Counted from the first letter of the stretch, positions 11,255 to 20,772 are shown. The stretch: 64,000 nucleotides of DNA from Alphaproteobacteria bacterium (GCA_020445145.1 JAGRHC010000021.1:1-64000); one strand, 5' to 3'. Numbers and translations are program-made. The notes: generated by a model from the sequence alone, not told the origin.

Positions 11255-12616
11255 CTATAGTTCTTCTTTTTGTCCGTACTCTGGTATGACTACGGTCCAT
11301 CCCAGTTTTTCCTCTATTTTCGCCTTCAGGGAAAGGGCTGCCTCCGGCTCGCCGTGGGTGAGGAAGGTTTTGCGCGGCGCTTGACGGAAATGTCTTAGCC
11401 ATTCGAGGATTTCCTCATAATCGGCATGGGCGGACATCGTATCCAGCTTACAGATTTCGGCGCGTACAGGGTGGGAATCGCCATGAATTTTTATGTCCTT
11501 TTCGCCTGCGGCCAGCTTTGCGCCACGCGTTCCTGCCGCCTGGAACCCGGCCAGAAGCACCGTGTTTCTGGGGTCTCCGATAAAATGCTTGAGATGGTGC
11601 AAGACCCGCCCGCCGGTTGCCATGCCGCTGGCGGAAATAATGATTGAGGGCAGGCCATTGTTCTTGCCGTAAATCTCCTTCGATTGATCGACGGTCTGGG
11701 TGTAGAACACACTTGAACATACAGCTCCGCATAAATCTTTGGACAGGCGGTGCTCTGCATGGTGTTTTTGCAGCAGCCTGGTCGCGCTGATCGCCATCGG
11801 GCTATCGAGATAGACGGGAATGTCCGGAATGCGGCCTGTGCTTTTGAGCATGTATATATAATACATCAGGCTTTGTGCCCGCCCGACGGCGAAAGCCGGG
11901 ACGACGACCGTTCCGCCGCGGGCCGCTGTTCTAATGATGATTTCCTCGAGTTGGTCCAGCGGGTCGGCTTTATCGTGCAACCGGTCGCCATAGGTGGATT
12001 CCAGCAGCAGAAAATCCGTTTCCTGAATCTGCGCCGGAGCGATCATGACGGGATCGTGTAATCTTCCTAAGTCACCTGAGAACGTCAGGGATGTCATGCC
12101 ATCATTGATGGTCACGCAGGCCGCGCCCAGAATATGCCCGGCGTGGGTCAGACGGAAGGAGAGCATGTCACTCAGGCGATGTTCATCGCCAAAGGAAACG
12201 GGCTTAATCTGTTGCAGGGCGGCCTTGGCATCTTCCTGTGTGTAGAGCGGCAGCGCGGGGCTATGTTTGGAATAGCCGTATCTGTTGGCGCGCTCGGCGT
12301 CCTCTTCCTGAAGGTATGCGCTATCAGGCAGGAGAATGTTACACAGATCCGCTGTGCCGGACGAACAATAGACCGGGCCCTTGAAGCCGTTCCTGCAAAT
12401 CAGAGGCAAATAGCCGGAATGGTCAATATGCGCATGGGTTAAAATCACCGCGTCCAAAGAGGCCGGATCAATCGGGAGCTTTTCCCAGTTGCGAAGCCGC
12501 AGTTCCTTTAAGCCCTGAAATAAACCGCAATCGATCAGAAATCTTTTCCCGCCGTCCTCCAGCAGGTATTTGGAGCCGGTTACTGTTCCGGTTGCGCCTA
12601 AAAATGTGAGTTTCAT
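11255..12616 (-). CDS. Metallo-beta-lactamase/beta-CASP RNA hydrolase family protein
   Basis: A 453-residue cytosolic member of the beta-CASP group, homologues of the RNA nucleases CPSF73/Ysh1. The metal site HAHIDH is in LTHAHIDHSGYLP near residue 60. The C-terminal half has the beta-CASP and RMMBL pieces (SASGMATGGRVLHHLKHF, VRAEICKLDTMSAHADY). Substrate is unknown; RNA is an inference from the family. The start at 12616 is supported by GGAGG six bases upstream and an ATGA overlap with the LysE stop, so the two genes are translationally coupled. An in-frame ATG at 12649 would lie inside lysE. Confidence 0.9.
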   Translation of the reverse strand: MKLTFLGATGTVTGSKYLLEDGGKRFLIDCGLFQGLKELRLRNWEKLPIDPASLDAVILTHAHIDHSGYLPLICRNGFKGPVYCSSGTADLCNILLPDSAYLQEEDAERANRYGYSKHSPALPLYTQEDAKAALQQIKPVSFGDEHRLSDMLSFRLTHAGHILGAACVTINDGMTSLTFSGDLGRLHDPVMIAPAQIQETDFLLLESTYGDRLHDKADPLDQLEEIIIRTAARGGTVVVPAFAVGRAQSLMYYIYMLKSTGRIPDIPVYLDSPMAISATRLLQKHHAEHRLSKDLCGAVCSSVFYTQTVDQSKEIYGKNNGLPSIIISASGMATGGRVLHHLKHFIGDPRNTVLLAGFQAAGTRGAKLAAGEKDIKIHGDSHPVRAEICKLDTMSAHADYEEILEWLRHFRQAPRKTFLTHGEPEAALSLKAKIEEKLGWTVVIPEYGQKEEL

Positions 12617-13248
12617 AGCTCCTCCCTGCCTGTTGAAATGCCGAACCATATGGCGATTATCACCAAAGCCAGAGACAGGACACGCCTTGCGATCAAACGT
12701 CTTTTCTGGTCTTCAAGAAATTTTTGCGCCGTTCCGGCCAGTGTTACGATCACGCTATGGATTGCCGTTGCGACCATAACATATGTAACGGTCAAGGTCA
12801 CGGCCTGCACGGTTGCGCCTGAGGATGCGGCGATAAATCCGGGCAGGATGGCGACATAAAATACGGCGGCCTTGGGATTCAGCAAGTTTACGATAAGCCC
12901 GCGGCGGAAATACTTTCTGTTGGCGTGCGCTTGCGGGGTGTTTGTCTTTACGGGAGAATTTTCCGGTTCTTCCTTCCAGCCGTCCCAGGCCAGCCAGAGA
13001 AGATAGGCTATACCGCCCCAACGCAGCGCTTGATAGGCTATATTCGAATTTGAAATCAGCGTTGCGACGCCTAAGGCTGCGGCAATCCCGATGATGAGGA
13101 GGCCCAGAGCAATTCCAAGCGTTGCGGCAAATCCCGCCCGGCGTCCGTTACTCGCACTTAGAACCGCCAGATACGCCATATTCGGGCCCGGCGTGGATTC
13201 AATAATCATGCAGGTTAGAATAAAGGATAAGTACACCGCCAAAGACAT
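12613..13248 (-). CDS. LysE/RhtB family amino-acid exporter
   Basis: An inner-membrane exporter of 211 residues with about six membrane segments. The LysE family signature ESTPGPNMAYLAVLSASNG is at residues 17-35. A conserved region RGLIVNLLNPKAAVFYVAILPG (split here: RGLIVNLLNPKAAV near 117, then FYVAILPG) is typical of RhtB proteins. The substrate (homoserine, threonine, lysine or other) cannot be read from sequence. It overlaps the downstream metallo-hydrolase by ATGA. Confidence 0.92.
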   Translation of the reverse strand: MSLAVYLSFILTCMIIESTPGPNMAYLAVLSASNGRRAGFAATLGIALGLLIIGIAAALGVATLISNSNIAYQALRWGGIAYLLWLAWDGWKEEPENSPVKTNTPQAHANRKYFRRGLIVNLLNPKAAVFYVAILPGFIAASSGATVQAVTLTVTYVMVATAIHSVIVTLAGTAQKFLEDQKRRLIARRVLSLALVIIAIWFGISTGREEL

Positions 13249-13331
13249 TGCCTGTTTCGTCCGTTTTTCGGTTTAAGGCTATGTTATATTGTTTAACCGC
13301 ACAAGATGTTCGCCTGCGGTTATCTCTCACT

Positions 13332-13943
13332 TTATTCCTGATCGTCAGACTCTTCGTATGGCGTGATGTGGCGGGCGGTGTGGGTGCGCCTGTACGTGCC
13401 GCCTCCACCAGAGGAGCCGCCCATACCGAGGCCGGGAGCGAAGGTCGGGGCGGCTGTGGGCGCAACTTCCATCGACAGGCGGCGGGCGAGGTGCGGCGCG
13501 AACTCGACGGCGGCCGGAACGACATCGCCGAGGATACAGCCCATCGTACTCTCATCTCCGGCGTCATCGCGGTGGACGGGCTGGCCGAAGGTACAGCTTT
13601 TGAGAAAATACTGGAAGGCGGCGAGCGGTTTTTTGGGCGGTTTTACCCGGCTAAAGGCCTGCGCGCGGTAAGGATCGTCCAGCAGCATCAAGGGCACCTG
13701 ATAGGCTTGCGCAATCTTGCCTTCCTTCACCGCACCGACATGAACTTGCGGGCAATGGTCGAGGCGCTCACGGAATTCTTCTTCCACCGGGATATTCAGC
13801 TCAAGAGAGTCCATATCGGACAGCTCCAACGATAAAATCCCGGTTTCAAGGTCGAAGAGTGCCGCCACGGCCTTGGTCACGAGGTTGCTACTGCAAATCA
13901 GTCCTGCCTCGTTCTTCGGGGTGAAAAGAAGGTCTATGTTCAT
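13332..13943 (-). CDS. Hypothetical protein, 203 aa
   Basis: I do not recognise the family. Residues 1-140 look like a mixed alpha/beta domain (MNIDLLFTPKNEAGLICSSN, with DCPQVHVG-type and KSCTFGQPVHRDDAG segments). The tail, residues about 160-203, is disordered and rich in Ala, Pro, Gly and Ser (GLGMGGSSGGGG), then basic and acidic. No signal peptide or membrane segment. It is separate from lysE by 83 bp and may be in the same transcript. Confidence 0.65.
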   Translation of the reverse strand: MNIDLLFTPKNEAGLICSSNLVTKAVAALFDLETGILSLELSDMDSLELNIPVEEEFRERLDHCPQVHVGAVKEGKIAQAYQVPLMLLDDPYRAQAFSRVKPPKKPLAAFQYFLKSCTFGQPVHRDDAGDESTMGCILGDVVPAAVEFAPHLARRLSMEVAPTAAPTFAPGLGMGGSSGGGGTYRRTHTARHITPYEESDDQE

Positions 13944-14050
13944 GGGTTTGTTTGCTCTTTTCCTGAAGTCACCATTATAGCCTCTTTTTTGATTTACATG
14001 AATTTTTTAATTGTGGTAACGTTATGGATAATTTTATAGGGAGTTGATAT

Positions 14051-14416
14051 ATGAGTGATGCAGCGCCGGCTAAAGATGTTTTTGGGGTGATCAATGGTAA
14101 TTTAGAATTAGCTCGAACGCTTTTTTCTTCCCCTATGCTTTTATGCGCGTTTGGTGGATTTCTATCCGGTGCCGGGGCTGCGTTTGGGGATCAACATTCC
14201 GGCGGTGATTTACGTATTGCCGGGGAATATATTTTAGGGGCGGCAGATGCCTTTCAGGACGGTAGGAATGACGCCGGGCTGAACTCTCTACAAAGGGCTG
14301 TACGGAAGCTTAGAGTAATGTCAGACATTGACCAAGAGGCATTAACAGGATTTATAAATTGTGCTAATGAAACGTTTTCTGTTTCAGGTTCTTCACCAGA
14401 ATTGCCCGCCCCGTAA
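14051..14416 (+). CDS. Hypothetical protein, 121 aa
   Basis: A short protein with a hydrophobic glycine-rich patch (LLCAFGGFLSGAGAAFGDQHSGGD, residues about 29-52) and helical flanks. The segment may be a single membrane helix or a helical hairpin. Family unknown. An AGGGAG site lies about 8 bases upstream of the ATG, which supports the start. The region is AT-richer than the neighbours. It stands alone before the palindromic element and asnB. Confidence 0.6.
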   Translation: MSDAAPAKDVFGVINGNLELARTLFSSPMLLCAFGGFLSGAGAAFGDQHSGGDLRIAGEYILGAADAFQDGRNDAGLNSLQRAVRKLRVMSDIDQEALTGFINCANETFSVSGSSPELPAP

Positions 14417-14546
14417 AACAGTTCCAAAAGCTTTTACTTGTCAGAAAAAATCCTGTTTATTGACTTCGTCGTTGCGAGCGCCGTGAGGTGCTCTATAATT
14501 CTATGTTGACGTCTCGTCATTTGGACAAATAATAATTATTTCAAAA

Positions 14547-14636
14547 TGTCATCCCGAACGCATGTGAGGGTTCTTAGGAGTTTCCGGGGATATTTAAGAT
14601 TCCTCCGGCCCCGGTCCGGAGTCGTTCGGAATGACA
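14547..14636. repeat. 90-bp palindromic element with TGTCATyCCGAACG ends
   Basis: TGTCATCCCGAACG (14547-14560) is matched by the inverse of CGTTCGGAATGACA (14623-14636) with one mismatch, giving 14-bp terminal inverted repeats around a GC-rich inner hairpin (CCGGCCCCGGTCCGGAG). This is the widespread non-coding TGTCATTCCGAA-type intergenic palindrome. A remnant of another such motif (GTCGTTGCGAGCGCCGTGAG) lies at about 14469-14488. The element makes the reading frame of asnB appear 37 codons too long. Confidence 0.75.
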
Positions 14637-14656
14637 AAAAGAATGGAACAGGTTTT

Positions 14657-16594
14657 ATGTGCGGTATCACGGGACTTTATGCTTTTGAGGCGCGGCCTGA
14701 TCGGCGAGGGCTACATGCGACCGCACAGAAGATGAATGCAGCGCTGATGAGCCGCGGGCCGGATGCGGGGGATGTGTGGCAGGATCCGGAGGTGCCGATG
14801 GCGCTGGCGCATCGGCGGCTTTCTATTCTTGATCTTTCCAAAGCGGGGGCGCAGCCGATGGAGTCGGCGTCCCGGCGTTATATGATCGTTTATAACGGCG
14901 AGATTTATAATTTCCGCGACTTGCGCCGTACCCTTGAGGCGCAGCACAAGATTTCCTTCCGCGGTCATAGCGATACAGAGGTCATCTTAGCCTTAATTGA
15001 CCAATATGGGCTTGCTGAAACGCTGGCAAAAATCAATGGGATGTTTGCGTTTGCGCTGTGGGACCGGCGGGAGAAGGCGTTGTTCTTTGCGCGGGACCGG
15101 ATGGGTAAAAAGCCGCTTTATGTAGGCTGGGCAGGAAGCACGCTGGTCTTTGGCTCCGAGCTCAAAGCCCTATGTGCGCACCCGGATTTCCGGCGGGATG
15201 TCGGGCGGGAAGGCTTAACCGCCTATATGCGCTTTGGGTATGTGCCTGCGCCGCTTTGTATTTACCAGCAGGTGTGGAGCCTGCCTGCGGGCTGCATGAT
15301 GGCGCTGGATATGCGGATGCTGCGCGGTGGACAGGATCTGGGGCCATTGATGGAGCCGTACTGGACGCATAAAGCCGCTCTGGAGGCGGCGCGCGGCCAT
15401 ATGGTGCCGGAGGGCGAAGATATCACAGCGGACTTTGATACGCTCCTTTCGACCTGCGTTCAGGAGCGGATGGTGGCCGATGTGCCTCTGGGCGCTTTCT
15501 TATCCGGCGGGATCGACAGCTCGCTGGTGACGGCCCTGATGTGCAAACACAGCCGGAGCCCGGTCAAGACTTATACGATCGGATTTCATGAGGAGGGGTT
15601 TAACGAGGCCGAGCACGCCAAACAAATTGCCGCGCATCTCGGGACAGAACATCATGAACTTTATGTCAGCGCGCAGGATGCGCTGGACGTGGTGCCCTCG
15701 TTGCCGGAGATTTACGATGAGCCGTTTGCGGATATTTCATCGATTCCGACGTATCTTGTCTCGAAATTCGCGCGGGGTGATTTGACGGTCGCGTTGTCGG
15801 GGGATGGCGGGGACGAGATGCTGGGCGGGTATAACCGCCATGTTTCCGGCCCGCGGAGTTTCGCGTTTGCACAGAGCCTGCCGCCCTTTATGCGGCGCCA
15901 GATGGCGGAGATGATCGGCACGATACCGCCGCACTGGTGGGATAAAATGCGGCCTTCGCACCCGCAATTTGGCACGCATATGCATAAATTTGCCGATATT
16001 TTGGGTAAAAAGACGCCGAGCGATGTTTATTTGCGGCTGGTCAGCCTGTGGGATAAGCCCAAGTCCGTTGTTTTTGACGGCAAAGAGGCCCAAATCCCGC
16101 TGGTTTCTCAAGATTTGCAGGTGGATGAGCTCAGTTTTGCCGAAGATATGATGTACTGGGATACGTTATCGTACCTGCCGGGGGATATTCTGACCAAGGT
16201 GGATCGGGCGAGTATGGCGGTCAGCCTTGAGGCGCGCGCGCCTTTGCTGGACAAACGGGTGTATGATTATGTATGGCGACTGCCGCTTTCCTATAAAATC
16301 CGGGATGGGAAGGGCAAATGGCTTTTGCGGGAGGTCTTGAAGACCTATGTCCCCGAAGAGATGTTCGAGCGGCCCAAGCAGGGTTTTTCCATTCCACTGG
16401 CAGAGTGGCTGCGCGGGGATTTACAGGACTGGGCCGAGGATTTGCTGGACGAATATGAACTCCGGGCGCAAGGGTTTCTCGATTACCGCCATATTCGCGA
16501 TCTTTGGGAAGCCCATCTTAAGGGAAGGGGCAACCATGCACCAAAACTCTGGGCGGTTTTGATGTTTCAGGACTGGCGCAGGCGTTGGGGATAG
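14657..16594 (+). CDS. asnB: Asparagine synthase (glutamine-hydrolysing), class B
   Basis: A 645-residue cytosolic amidotransferase. The start at 14657 gives MCGITGLYAF, in which Cys2 is the N-terminal glutaminase nucleophile after Met removal. The synthetase domain has the PP-loop SGGIDSSLVTAL near residue 270 and the ALSGDGGDEMLGGYNRH motif. The upstream in-frame extension to 14546 translates the palindromic repeat and is not coding. It is followed 32 bp later by an epimerase and then a glycosyltransferase. In that setting such paralogues often amidate sugars or precursors of surface glycans, so it may not serve bulk asparagine synthesis. Confidence 0.93.
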   Translation: MCGITGLYAFEARPDRRGLHATAQKMNAALMSRGPDAGDVWQDPEVPMALAHRRLSILDLSKAGAQPMESASRRYMIVYNGEIYNFRDLRRTLEAQHKISFRGHSDTEVILALIDQYGLAETLAKINGMFAFALWDRREKALFFARDRMGKKPLYVGWAGSTLVFGSELKALCAHPDFRRDVGREGLTAYMRFGYVPAPLCIYQQVWSLPAGCMMALDMRMLRGGQDLGPLMEPYWTHKAALEAARGHMVPEGEDITADFDTLLSTCVQERMVADVPLGAFLSGGIDSSLVTALMCKHSRSPVKTYTIGFHEEGFNEAEHAKQIAAHLGTEHHELYVSAQDALDVVPSLPEIYDEPFADISSIPTYLVSKFARGDLTVALSGDGGDEMLGGYNRHVSGPRSFAFAQSLPPFMRRQMAEMIGTIPPHWWDKMRPSHPQFGTHMHKFADILGKKTPSDVYLRLVSLWDKPKSVVFDGKEAQIPLVSQDLQVDELSFAEDMMYWDTLSYLPGDILTKVDRASMAVSLEARAPLLDKRVYDYVWRLPLSYKIRDGKGKWLLREVLKTYVPEEMFERPKQGFSIPLAEWLRGDLQDWAEDLLDEYELRAQGFLDYRHIRDLWEAHLKGRGNHAPKLWAVLMFQDWRRRWG

Positions 16595-16626
16595 ACTATT
16601 TTGCGGGGAAACAGGAGATTAGACGT

Positions 16627-17595
16627 ATGAAAATCGCAGTCACCGGCGGGGCCGGCTTTATCGGGACCGTATTGATGGAAAAACTTCTGTCCGAGGGGCA
16701 TGAGGCGTTCTGGCTGGATATCCGCTCTTCTGAAACCTATCCGGATAAGGGCGAAAATGTTGATGTTACGCATCAAGAGGCTTTAACGTACGCGCTTAAA
16801 GGGGTGGATGCAGTTTATCACCTTGCCGCCGAGCACCGCGACGATGTGCGGCCAATCCAGAAATACTATGATGTGAATGTCGGCGGGGCGAAGTGCCTTG
16901 TGCAGGCGTGCAAGGATAACGGCATTCATACGATTATCTTTACGAGCACCGTGGCGGTTTACGGGCTGGATGCAGGGGAATCGAGTGAAGAGAGTACGCC
17001 TGCGCCGTTTAACGACTACGGCACATCAAAGCTGGAGAGCGAAGCGGTGTTTGAAGAGTGGGCACGCGAAGATACGGCGCGCAAGCTGGTCACGCTGCGG
17101 CTGGTGGCGACGTTTGGGCCGAACAACCGGGGGAATGTCTATACGTTGATGGATCAGATCGCGCGCGGGCGGTTTATCATGATCGGAAACGGGGAAAACC
17201 GTAAATCGGTAGCGTATGTCGGGAATGTTGCCGCATTTCTTGCCCATACGCTGTCCTTTGGGCCGGGCATACAGCTTTATAATTATGCCGACAAGCCGGA
17301 TTTGACGATGCGCGATATGGTCGCAGATATTCGCTCCAGCATGGGAATGCAAGGGCTGGGGCCTGTTCTGCCTTACGGTTTGGGGCTTGCCGGCGGGGCA
17401 GTGTTTGACGGGCTGGCGAAGGTGACAGGACGCAACTTCCCGATCAGTATGATCCGGGTGAAGAAATTCTGCGCGAGTACGATCGTGCGGGCAGACAAAA
17501 TCGAGGGGACGGGATTTAAACGGCCCTATACGCTCTCTCACGGCCTTCAGGAAATGGCGCGGGTGGACTTCCCGGCGCAAGTGAAGGCGGCATAA
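16627..17595 (+). CDS. NAD-dependent epimerase/dehydratase (extended SDR)
   Basis: A 322-residue nucleotide-sugar modifying enzyme. The Rossmann motif GGAGFIG is at residues 7-13, and the active-site Tyr-Lys pair is in YGTSK near residue 143 after TSTVAVYG. Substrate cannot be read, but family members act on UDP- or GDP-sugars. The start at 16627 follows an AGGAG site. A longer frame from 16585 overlaps asnB and lacks support. It sits between asnB and a glycosyltransferase with 3 bp to the next gene, so the three form one operon. Confidence 0.9.
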   Translation: MKIAVTGGAGFIGTVLMEKLLSEGHEAFWLDIRSSETYPDKGENVDVTHQEALTYALKGVDAVYHLAAEHRDDVRPIQKYYDVNVGGAKCLVQACKDNGIHTIIFTSTVAVYGLDAGESSEESTPAPFNDYGTSKLESEAVFEEWAREDTARKLVTLRLVATFGPNNRGNVYTLMDQIARGRFIMIGNGENRKSVAYVGNVAAFLAHTLSFGPGIQLYNYADKPDLTMRDMVADIRSSMGMQGLGPVLPYGLGLAGGAVFDGLAKVTGRNFPISMIRVKKFCASTIVRADKIEGTGFKRPYTLSHGLQEMARVDFPAQVKAA

Positions 17596-17598
17596 GAT

Positions 17599-18729
17599 AT
17601 GCCTGTGACGCGCCCTCAAAAGCTGCTGTACGTTATCAATCATATGGACTGGTTCTGGTCGCACAGGCTGCCGCTCGCGGCTGGAGCGCAAGAGGCAGGC
17701 TGGGATGTGACTGTAGCGGCGAGTGGTGCTTCCAGCGATAAAAAGCTTGCATCGCGAGGATTTCACGCCGCCGACCTTCCAAATCCTGAGGGCAAATTTA
17801 TTGGTTTTGCGGTTTTAGAGACTGTTTTTGAGATTTTTCGTGTTCTTTCCCGCGAAAAACCCGATCTTATGCATGCGATTACGCTCAAATATGCCTTTAT
17901 TGCCGGGCTTTGTGCGCGGCTTTACCCAAAAATGCGGGTCGTTTATACGATTGCGGGGCTTGGGTACCTGTTTTCAGGGGAAGGGGTTAAGCCCCGGCTT
18001 TTGCGCGCTGTGATCGGCCCTGCGCTTAAATTTGCGCTCAAGCATCCGCAAGCTTCCTTGATTTTTCAAAATCCCGACGACATGGATTTGATGATAAAGC
18101 ACGGGTTTTGCCGGGCAGAAGCCGCCCATTTGATCCGCGGATCGGGCGTCGACACGGACGCGTTTAAACCCTCGGATGTCCGGCCGGAAACCCCGCCCAT
18201 CGTTCTTATGCCGACACGGCTCGTTCATGATAAAGGGGTAGCGGTGTTTGTCGCGGCAGCGCGGCTGCTCAAGAAAAGGGGGAGTGAGGCTCGTTTTCAG
18301 ATTGCAGGGGGGCTTAGCGCGTCCAATCCGCTGGCGATTTCAGAAGCTGAAATGAAAGATATGGTCTCCGACGGCACGGTGGAATGGCTCGGGAAGGTTG
18401 ACGATATGCCGGGCTTGCTCGCGCGGGCTACTTTGGTGGCGTACCCGTCCTATTACAGGGAAGGGGTTCCAAAAGTTTTGCTGGAGGCGGCGGCGGCGGG
18501 CAAGGCGATTGTCACGACGGATCATCCGGGTTGCCGCGAAGCGGTGGCGGACGGCGTTAACGGTCTTCTGGTTCCGATCAAAGACGCCGGGAGCCTTGCC
18601 GATGCGATTGCCGATTTGCTCTCTCACCCCGATAAACGGGCGGCGATGGAAAGCTCCGGGCGTGCCCGGGCGCTGGGCGAATTTGACGTACATTTGATTG
18701 TTTCCCAGACACTTGCGCTTTATGCGTAA
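17599..18729 (+). CDS. Glycosyltransferase family 4 protein
   Basis: A 376-residue GT-B transferase. The N-domain begins KLLYVINHMDWFWSHRLPL. The C-domain has VLMPTRLVHDKGV, the sugar-nucleotide region GVPKVLLEAAAAGKAIVTT near residue 290 with the EX7E-type glutamates, and a terminal HPGCREAVADGVNGLLV. A hydrophobic stretch (VYTIAGLGYLF) may associate with membrane. Acceptor and donor are unknown. It closes the asnB-epimerase-transferase unit. Confidence 0.9.
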   Translation: MPVTRPQKLLYVINHMDWFWSHRLPLAAGAQEAGWDVTVAASGASSDKKLASRGFHAADLPNPEGKFIGFAVLETVFEIFRVLSREKPDLMHAITLKYAFIAGLCARLYPKMRVVYTIAGLGYLFSGEGVKPRLLRAVIGPALKFALKHPQASLIFQNPDDMDLMIKHGFCRAEAAHLIRGSGVDTDAFKPSDVRPETPPIVLMPTRLVHDKGVAVFVAAARLLKKRGSEARFQIAGGLSASNPLAISEAEMKDMVSDGTVEWLGKVDDMPGLLARATLVAYPSYYREGVPKVLLEAAAAGKAIVTTDHPGCREAVADGVNGLLVPIKDAGSLADAIADLLSHPDKRAAMESSGRARALGEFDVHLIVSQTLALYA

Positions 18730-18800
18730 TTTTTTGCCTTTTTTTCTATCCTGTACGCGCTCGTCTTGGGTATGATGGTATTCAACACAAGGAGTTTTCA

Positions 18801-19388
18801 TTGGGTACAACAACCAAAAAAGACGGGTATTTGACTGGAAAATTGCTGCTGGCAACGCCGGCGATGGGCGATCCGCGCTTTCACCGCGCCGTCATTTTGA
18901 TGTGTGCCCATGATGAAAATGGCGCAATGGGGCTGATGGTCAATCACAGCCTGCCGGGCGTCGCGTTTCACGACCTTGTGAAGCAATTAAAAATCGAATC
19001 CGACATCATGATTGATTTCAGTGCCCTGCATTTACCCGTCATGAATGGCGGGCCTGTCGAGGCGGCGCGCGGGTTTTTGCTACATTCGATTGATTTTCAC
19101 CGCGAGGAAACAGTGACGGTCGATGATGCGTACGGGATTACCGGGACGCTGGAAGCTCTTAAAGATATTGCCGCCGGACGTGGGCCCGATCATCTGCTTT
19201 TTATTCTCGGCTATGCCGGCTGGAGCGCCGGACAGCTCGATCAGGAAATTCAGGATAATGCCTGGCTGGTGGTCGACCCGAACCCTGAAATTATATTCCA
19301 CGCCAATCCGGATGAAAAATGGCCGATGGCCGTCCGCAGCCTTGGCATTGACCCCGGCATGCTTTCCTCGTTGGCGGGGCGGGCTTAA
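18801..19388 (+). CDS. YqgE/AlgH family protein (UPF0301)
   Basis: A 195-residue protein of the UPF0301 family, function not settled (AlgH was linked to alginate regulation in Pseudomonas). Signatures are LLLATPAMGDPRFHRAVILMCAH near residue 15 (split: LLLATPAMGDPRF, HRAVILMCAH) and NGGPV, FILGYAGWSAGQL. The start is TTG at 18801 with AAGGAG seven bases upstream; no in-frame ATG is near. It converges on fabF with one base between the stops. Confidence 0.9.
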   Translation: MGTTTKKDGYLTGKLLLATPAMGDPRFHRAVILMCAHDENGAMGLMVNHSLPGVAFHDLVKQLKIESDIMIDFSALHLPVMNGGPVEAARGFLLHSIDFHREETVTVDDAYGITGTLEALKDIAAGRGPDHLLFILGYAGWSAGQLDQEIQDNAWLVVDPNPEIIFHANPDEKWPMAVRSLGIDPGMLSSLAGRA

Positions 19389-19389
19389 C

Positions 19390-20661
19390 CTAAACTGACC
19401 GCATTACCAGAGAGGCGTTGGTGCCGCCGAAGCCGAAGGAGTTGGAGAGGGCGGTGGTGACTTTCTTTTCCTTGGCGACTTTTGGCACAAGGTCGATGCC
19501 GTCGCAGCCTTCCGAGACATTCTCCAGATTGAGGGTTGGCGGCAATATGCCGGTCTGCATGGCTTTGGCGGTGTAGATCGCCTCTACAGCGCCGGCTGCA
19601 CCGAGCAGGTGTCCAATCGCGGATTTTGTTGAGGACATAGAGACTGTGTCCAGTGCATTTGCGAAAAGGCGTTTGACAGCGCCGCATTCGATGCCGTCGC
19701 CGACGGGCGTGGAGGTGCCGTGGGCGTTGATGTAGTCTATGTCCTGCGGGTTAACGCCAGCACGTTTGAGGGCTGCCTGCATCGCGCGGTAGCCGCCATT
19801 GCCGTCTTCGGCGGGGCTGGTGATGTGGTGGGCGTCGCCGGACAGGCCGTAGCCGATGATTTCGCCGTAGATTTTCGCGCCGCGTTTTTTGGCGTGTTCG
19901 TATTCCTCGAGCACGACGATCCCGGCGCCTTCCCCGATAACGAACCCGTCACGGTCTTTGTCCCATGGGCGGGAGGCTTCTTGCGGGCGGTCGTTGAACC
20001 CGGTTGTAAGAGCGCGCGCAGCGGCAAAGCCTGCCAAGCCCAGACGGCAAACAGCGCCTTCTGCGCCACCGGCGACCATAACGTCAGCATCATCAAGGGC
20101 GATCAGGCGGGCCGCATCACCAATCGCGTGCGTTCCGGTTGCGCAAGCAGTGACGACGGAGTGGTTTGGACCGCGGAAGCCGTACTGGATGGACACATGG
20201 CCGGACACAAGGTTAATCAGCGATGCCGGTACGAAGAATGGGGATACGCGGCGCGGGCCTTTTTCTTGCATCAGCAGGGAGGTTTTATAAATTTCGTCCA
20301 GACCGCCGATCCCGGAGCCGATCAGAACGCCCGTACGGTTTTGCTCTTCCTCGTTTGCCGGAACCCAGCCTGAGTCTTTCACGGCTTCGGTTGCGGCGGC
20401 GAGGCCGTATGTGATGAAAATATCAATTTTGCGCTGCTCTTTCGGGGCGACGTACAGGTCGGCGTTAAACTCACCATTTTGCGGGGTTTCGCTGTCTGTT
20501 TTCGGAATAATCCCGGCGATTTTGGAAGGGATGTCGGAGACATCGAAATGCTCGATATTGCGGATACCGCTTTTTCCGGCGGTAATCGCCTGCCAGTTGT
20601 GATCAACCCCCATACCCAGAGGTGTAACCATGCCCATACCGGTGATAACGACGCGTCTCAT
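19390..20661 (-). CDS. fabF: Beta-ketoacyl-ACP synthase II
   Basis: FabF elongates fatty acids by Claisen condensation of malonyl-ACP with acyl-ACP. The Cys-His-His triad is C173 (TACATGTHAIG), H314 (NAHGTSTPVGD) and H351 (KSAIGHLLGAAGAV). Length 423 is slightly above the usual 410-415. It lies downstream of acpP on the same strand with a 111-bp gap that holds a hairpin at 20701-20719. acpP-fabF is the canonical order. Confidence 0.97.
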   Translation of the reverse strand: MRRVVITGMGMVTPLGMGVDHNWQAITAGKSGIRNIEHFDVSDIPSKIAGIIPKTDSETPQNGEFNADLYVAPKEQRKIDIFITYGLAAATEAVKDSGWVPANEEEQNRTGVLIGSGIGGLDEIYKTSLLMQEKGPRRVSPFFVPASLINLVSGHVSIQYGFRGPNHSVVTACATGTHAIGDAARLIALDDADVMVAGGAEGAVCRLGLAGFAAARALTTGFNDRPQEASRPWDKDRDGFVIGEGAGIVVLEEYEHAKKRGAKIYGEIIGYGLSGDAHHITSPAEDGNGGYRAMQAALKRAGVNPQDIDYINAHGTSTPVGDGIECGAVKRLFANALDTVSMSSTKSAIGHLLGAAGAVEAIYTAKAMQTGILPPTLNLENVSEGCDGIDLVPKVAKEKKVTTALSNSFGFGGTNASLVMRSV

Positions 20662-20700
20662 TGTTTGCTTACTCCTGACTTTGATCCCTTGATAAAATTT

Positions 20701-20719
20701 CAGCCCGTCTAGCGGGCTG
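20701..20719 (-). terminator. Hairpin between acpP and fabF, possible attenuator
   Basis: CAGCCCG and CGGGCTG form a 7-bp GC-rich stem around a 5-base loop. On the minus strand the hairpin is followed by AAATTTTAT, a weak T-tract. It could end part of the acpP transcripts or stabilise the acpP mRNA, which needs more product than fabF. Inferred. Confidence 0.45.
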
Positions 20720-20772
20720 GAATTCGTTTCTTCGCGCTACTTTTGAAAGTGCGCTAACCTATGCCTTTTGGC

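Noticed and set aside
14546-14656. N-terminal extension of asnB
   Set aside because: It translates the palindromic repeat and would place the catalytic Cys at residue 39; the ATG at 14657 gives Cys2.
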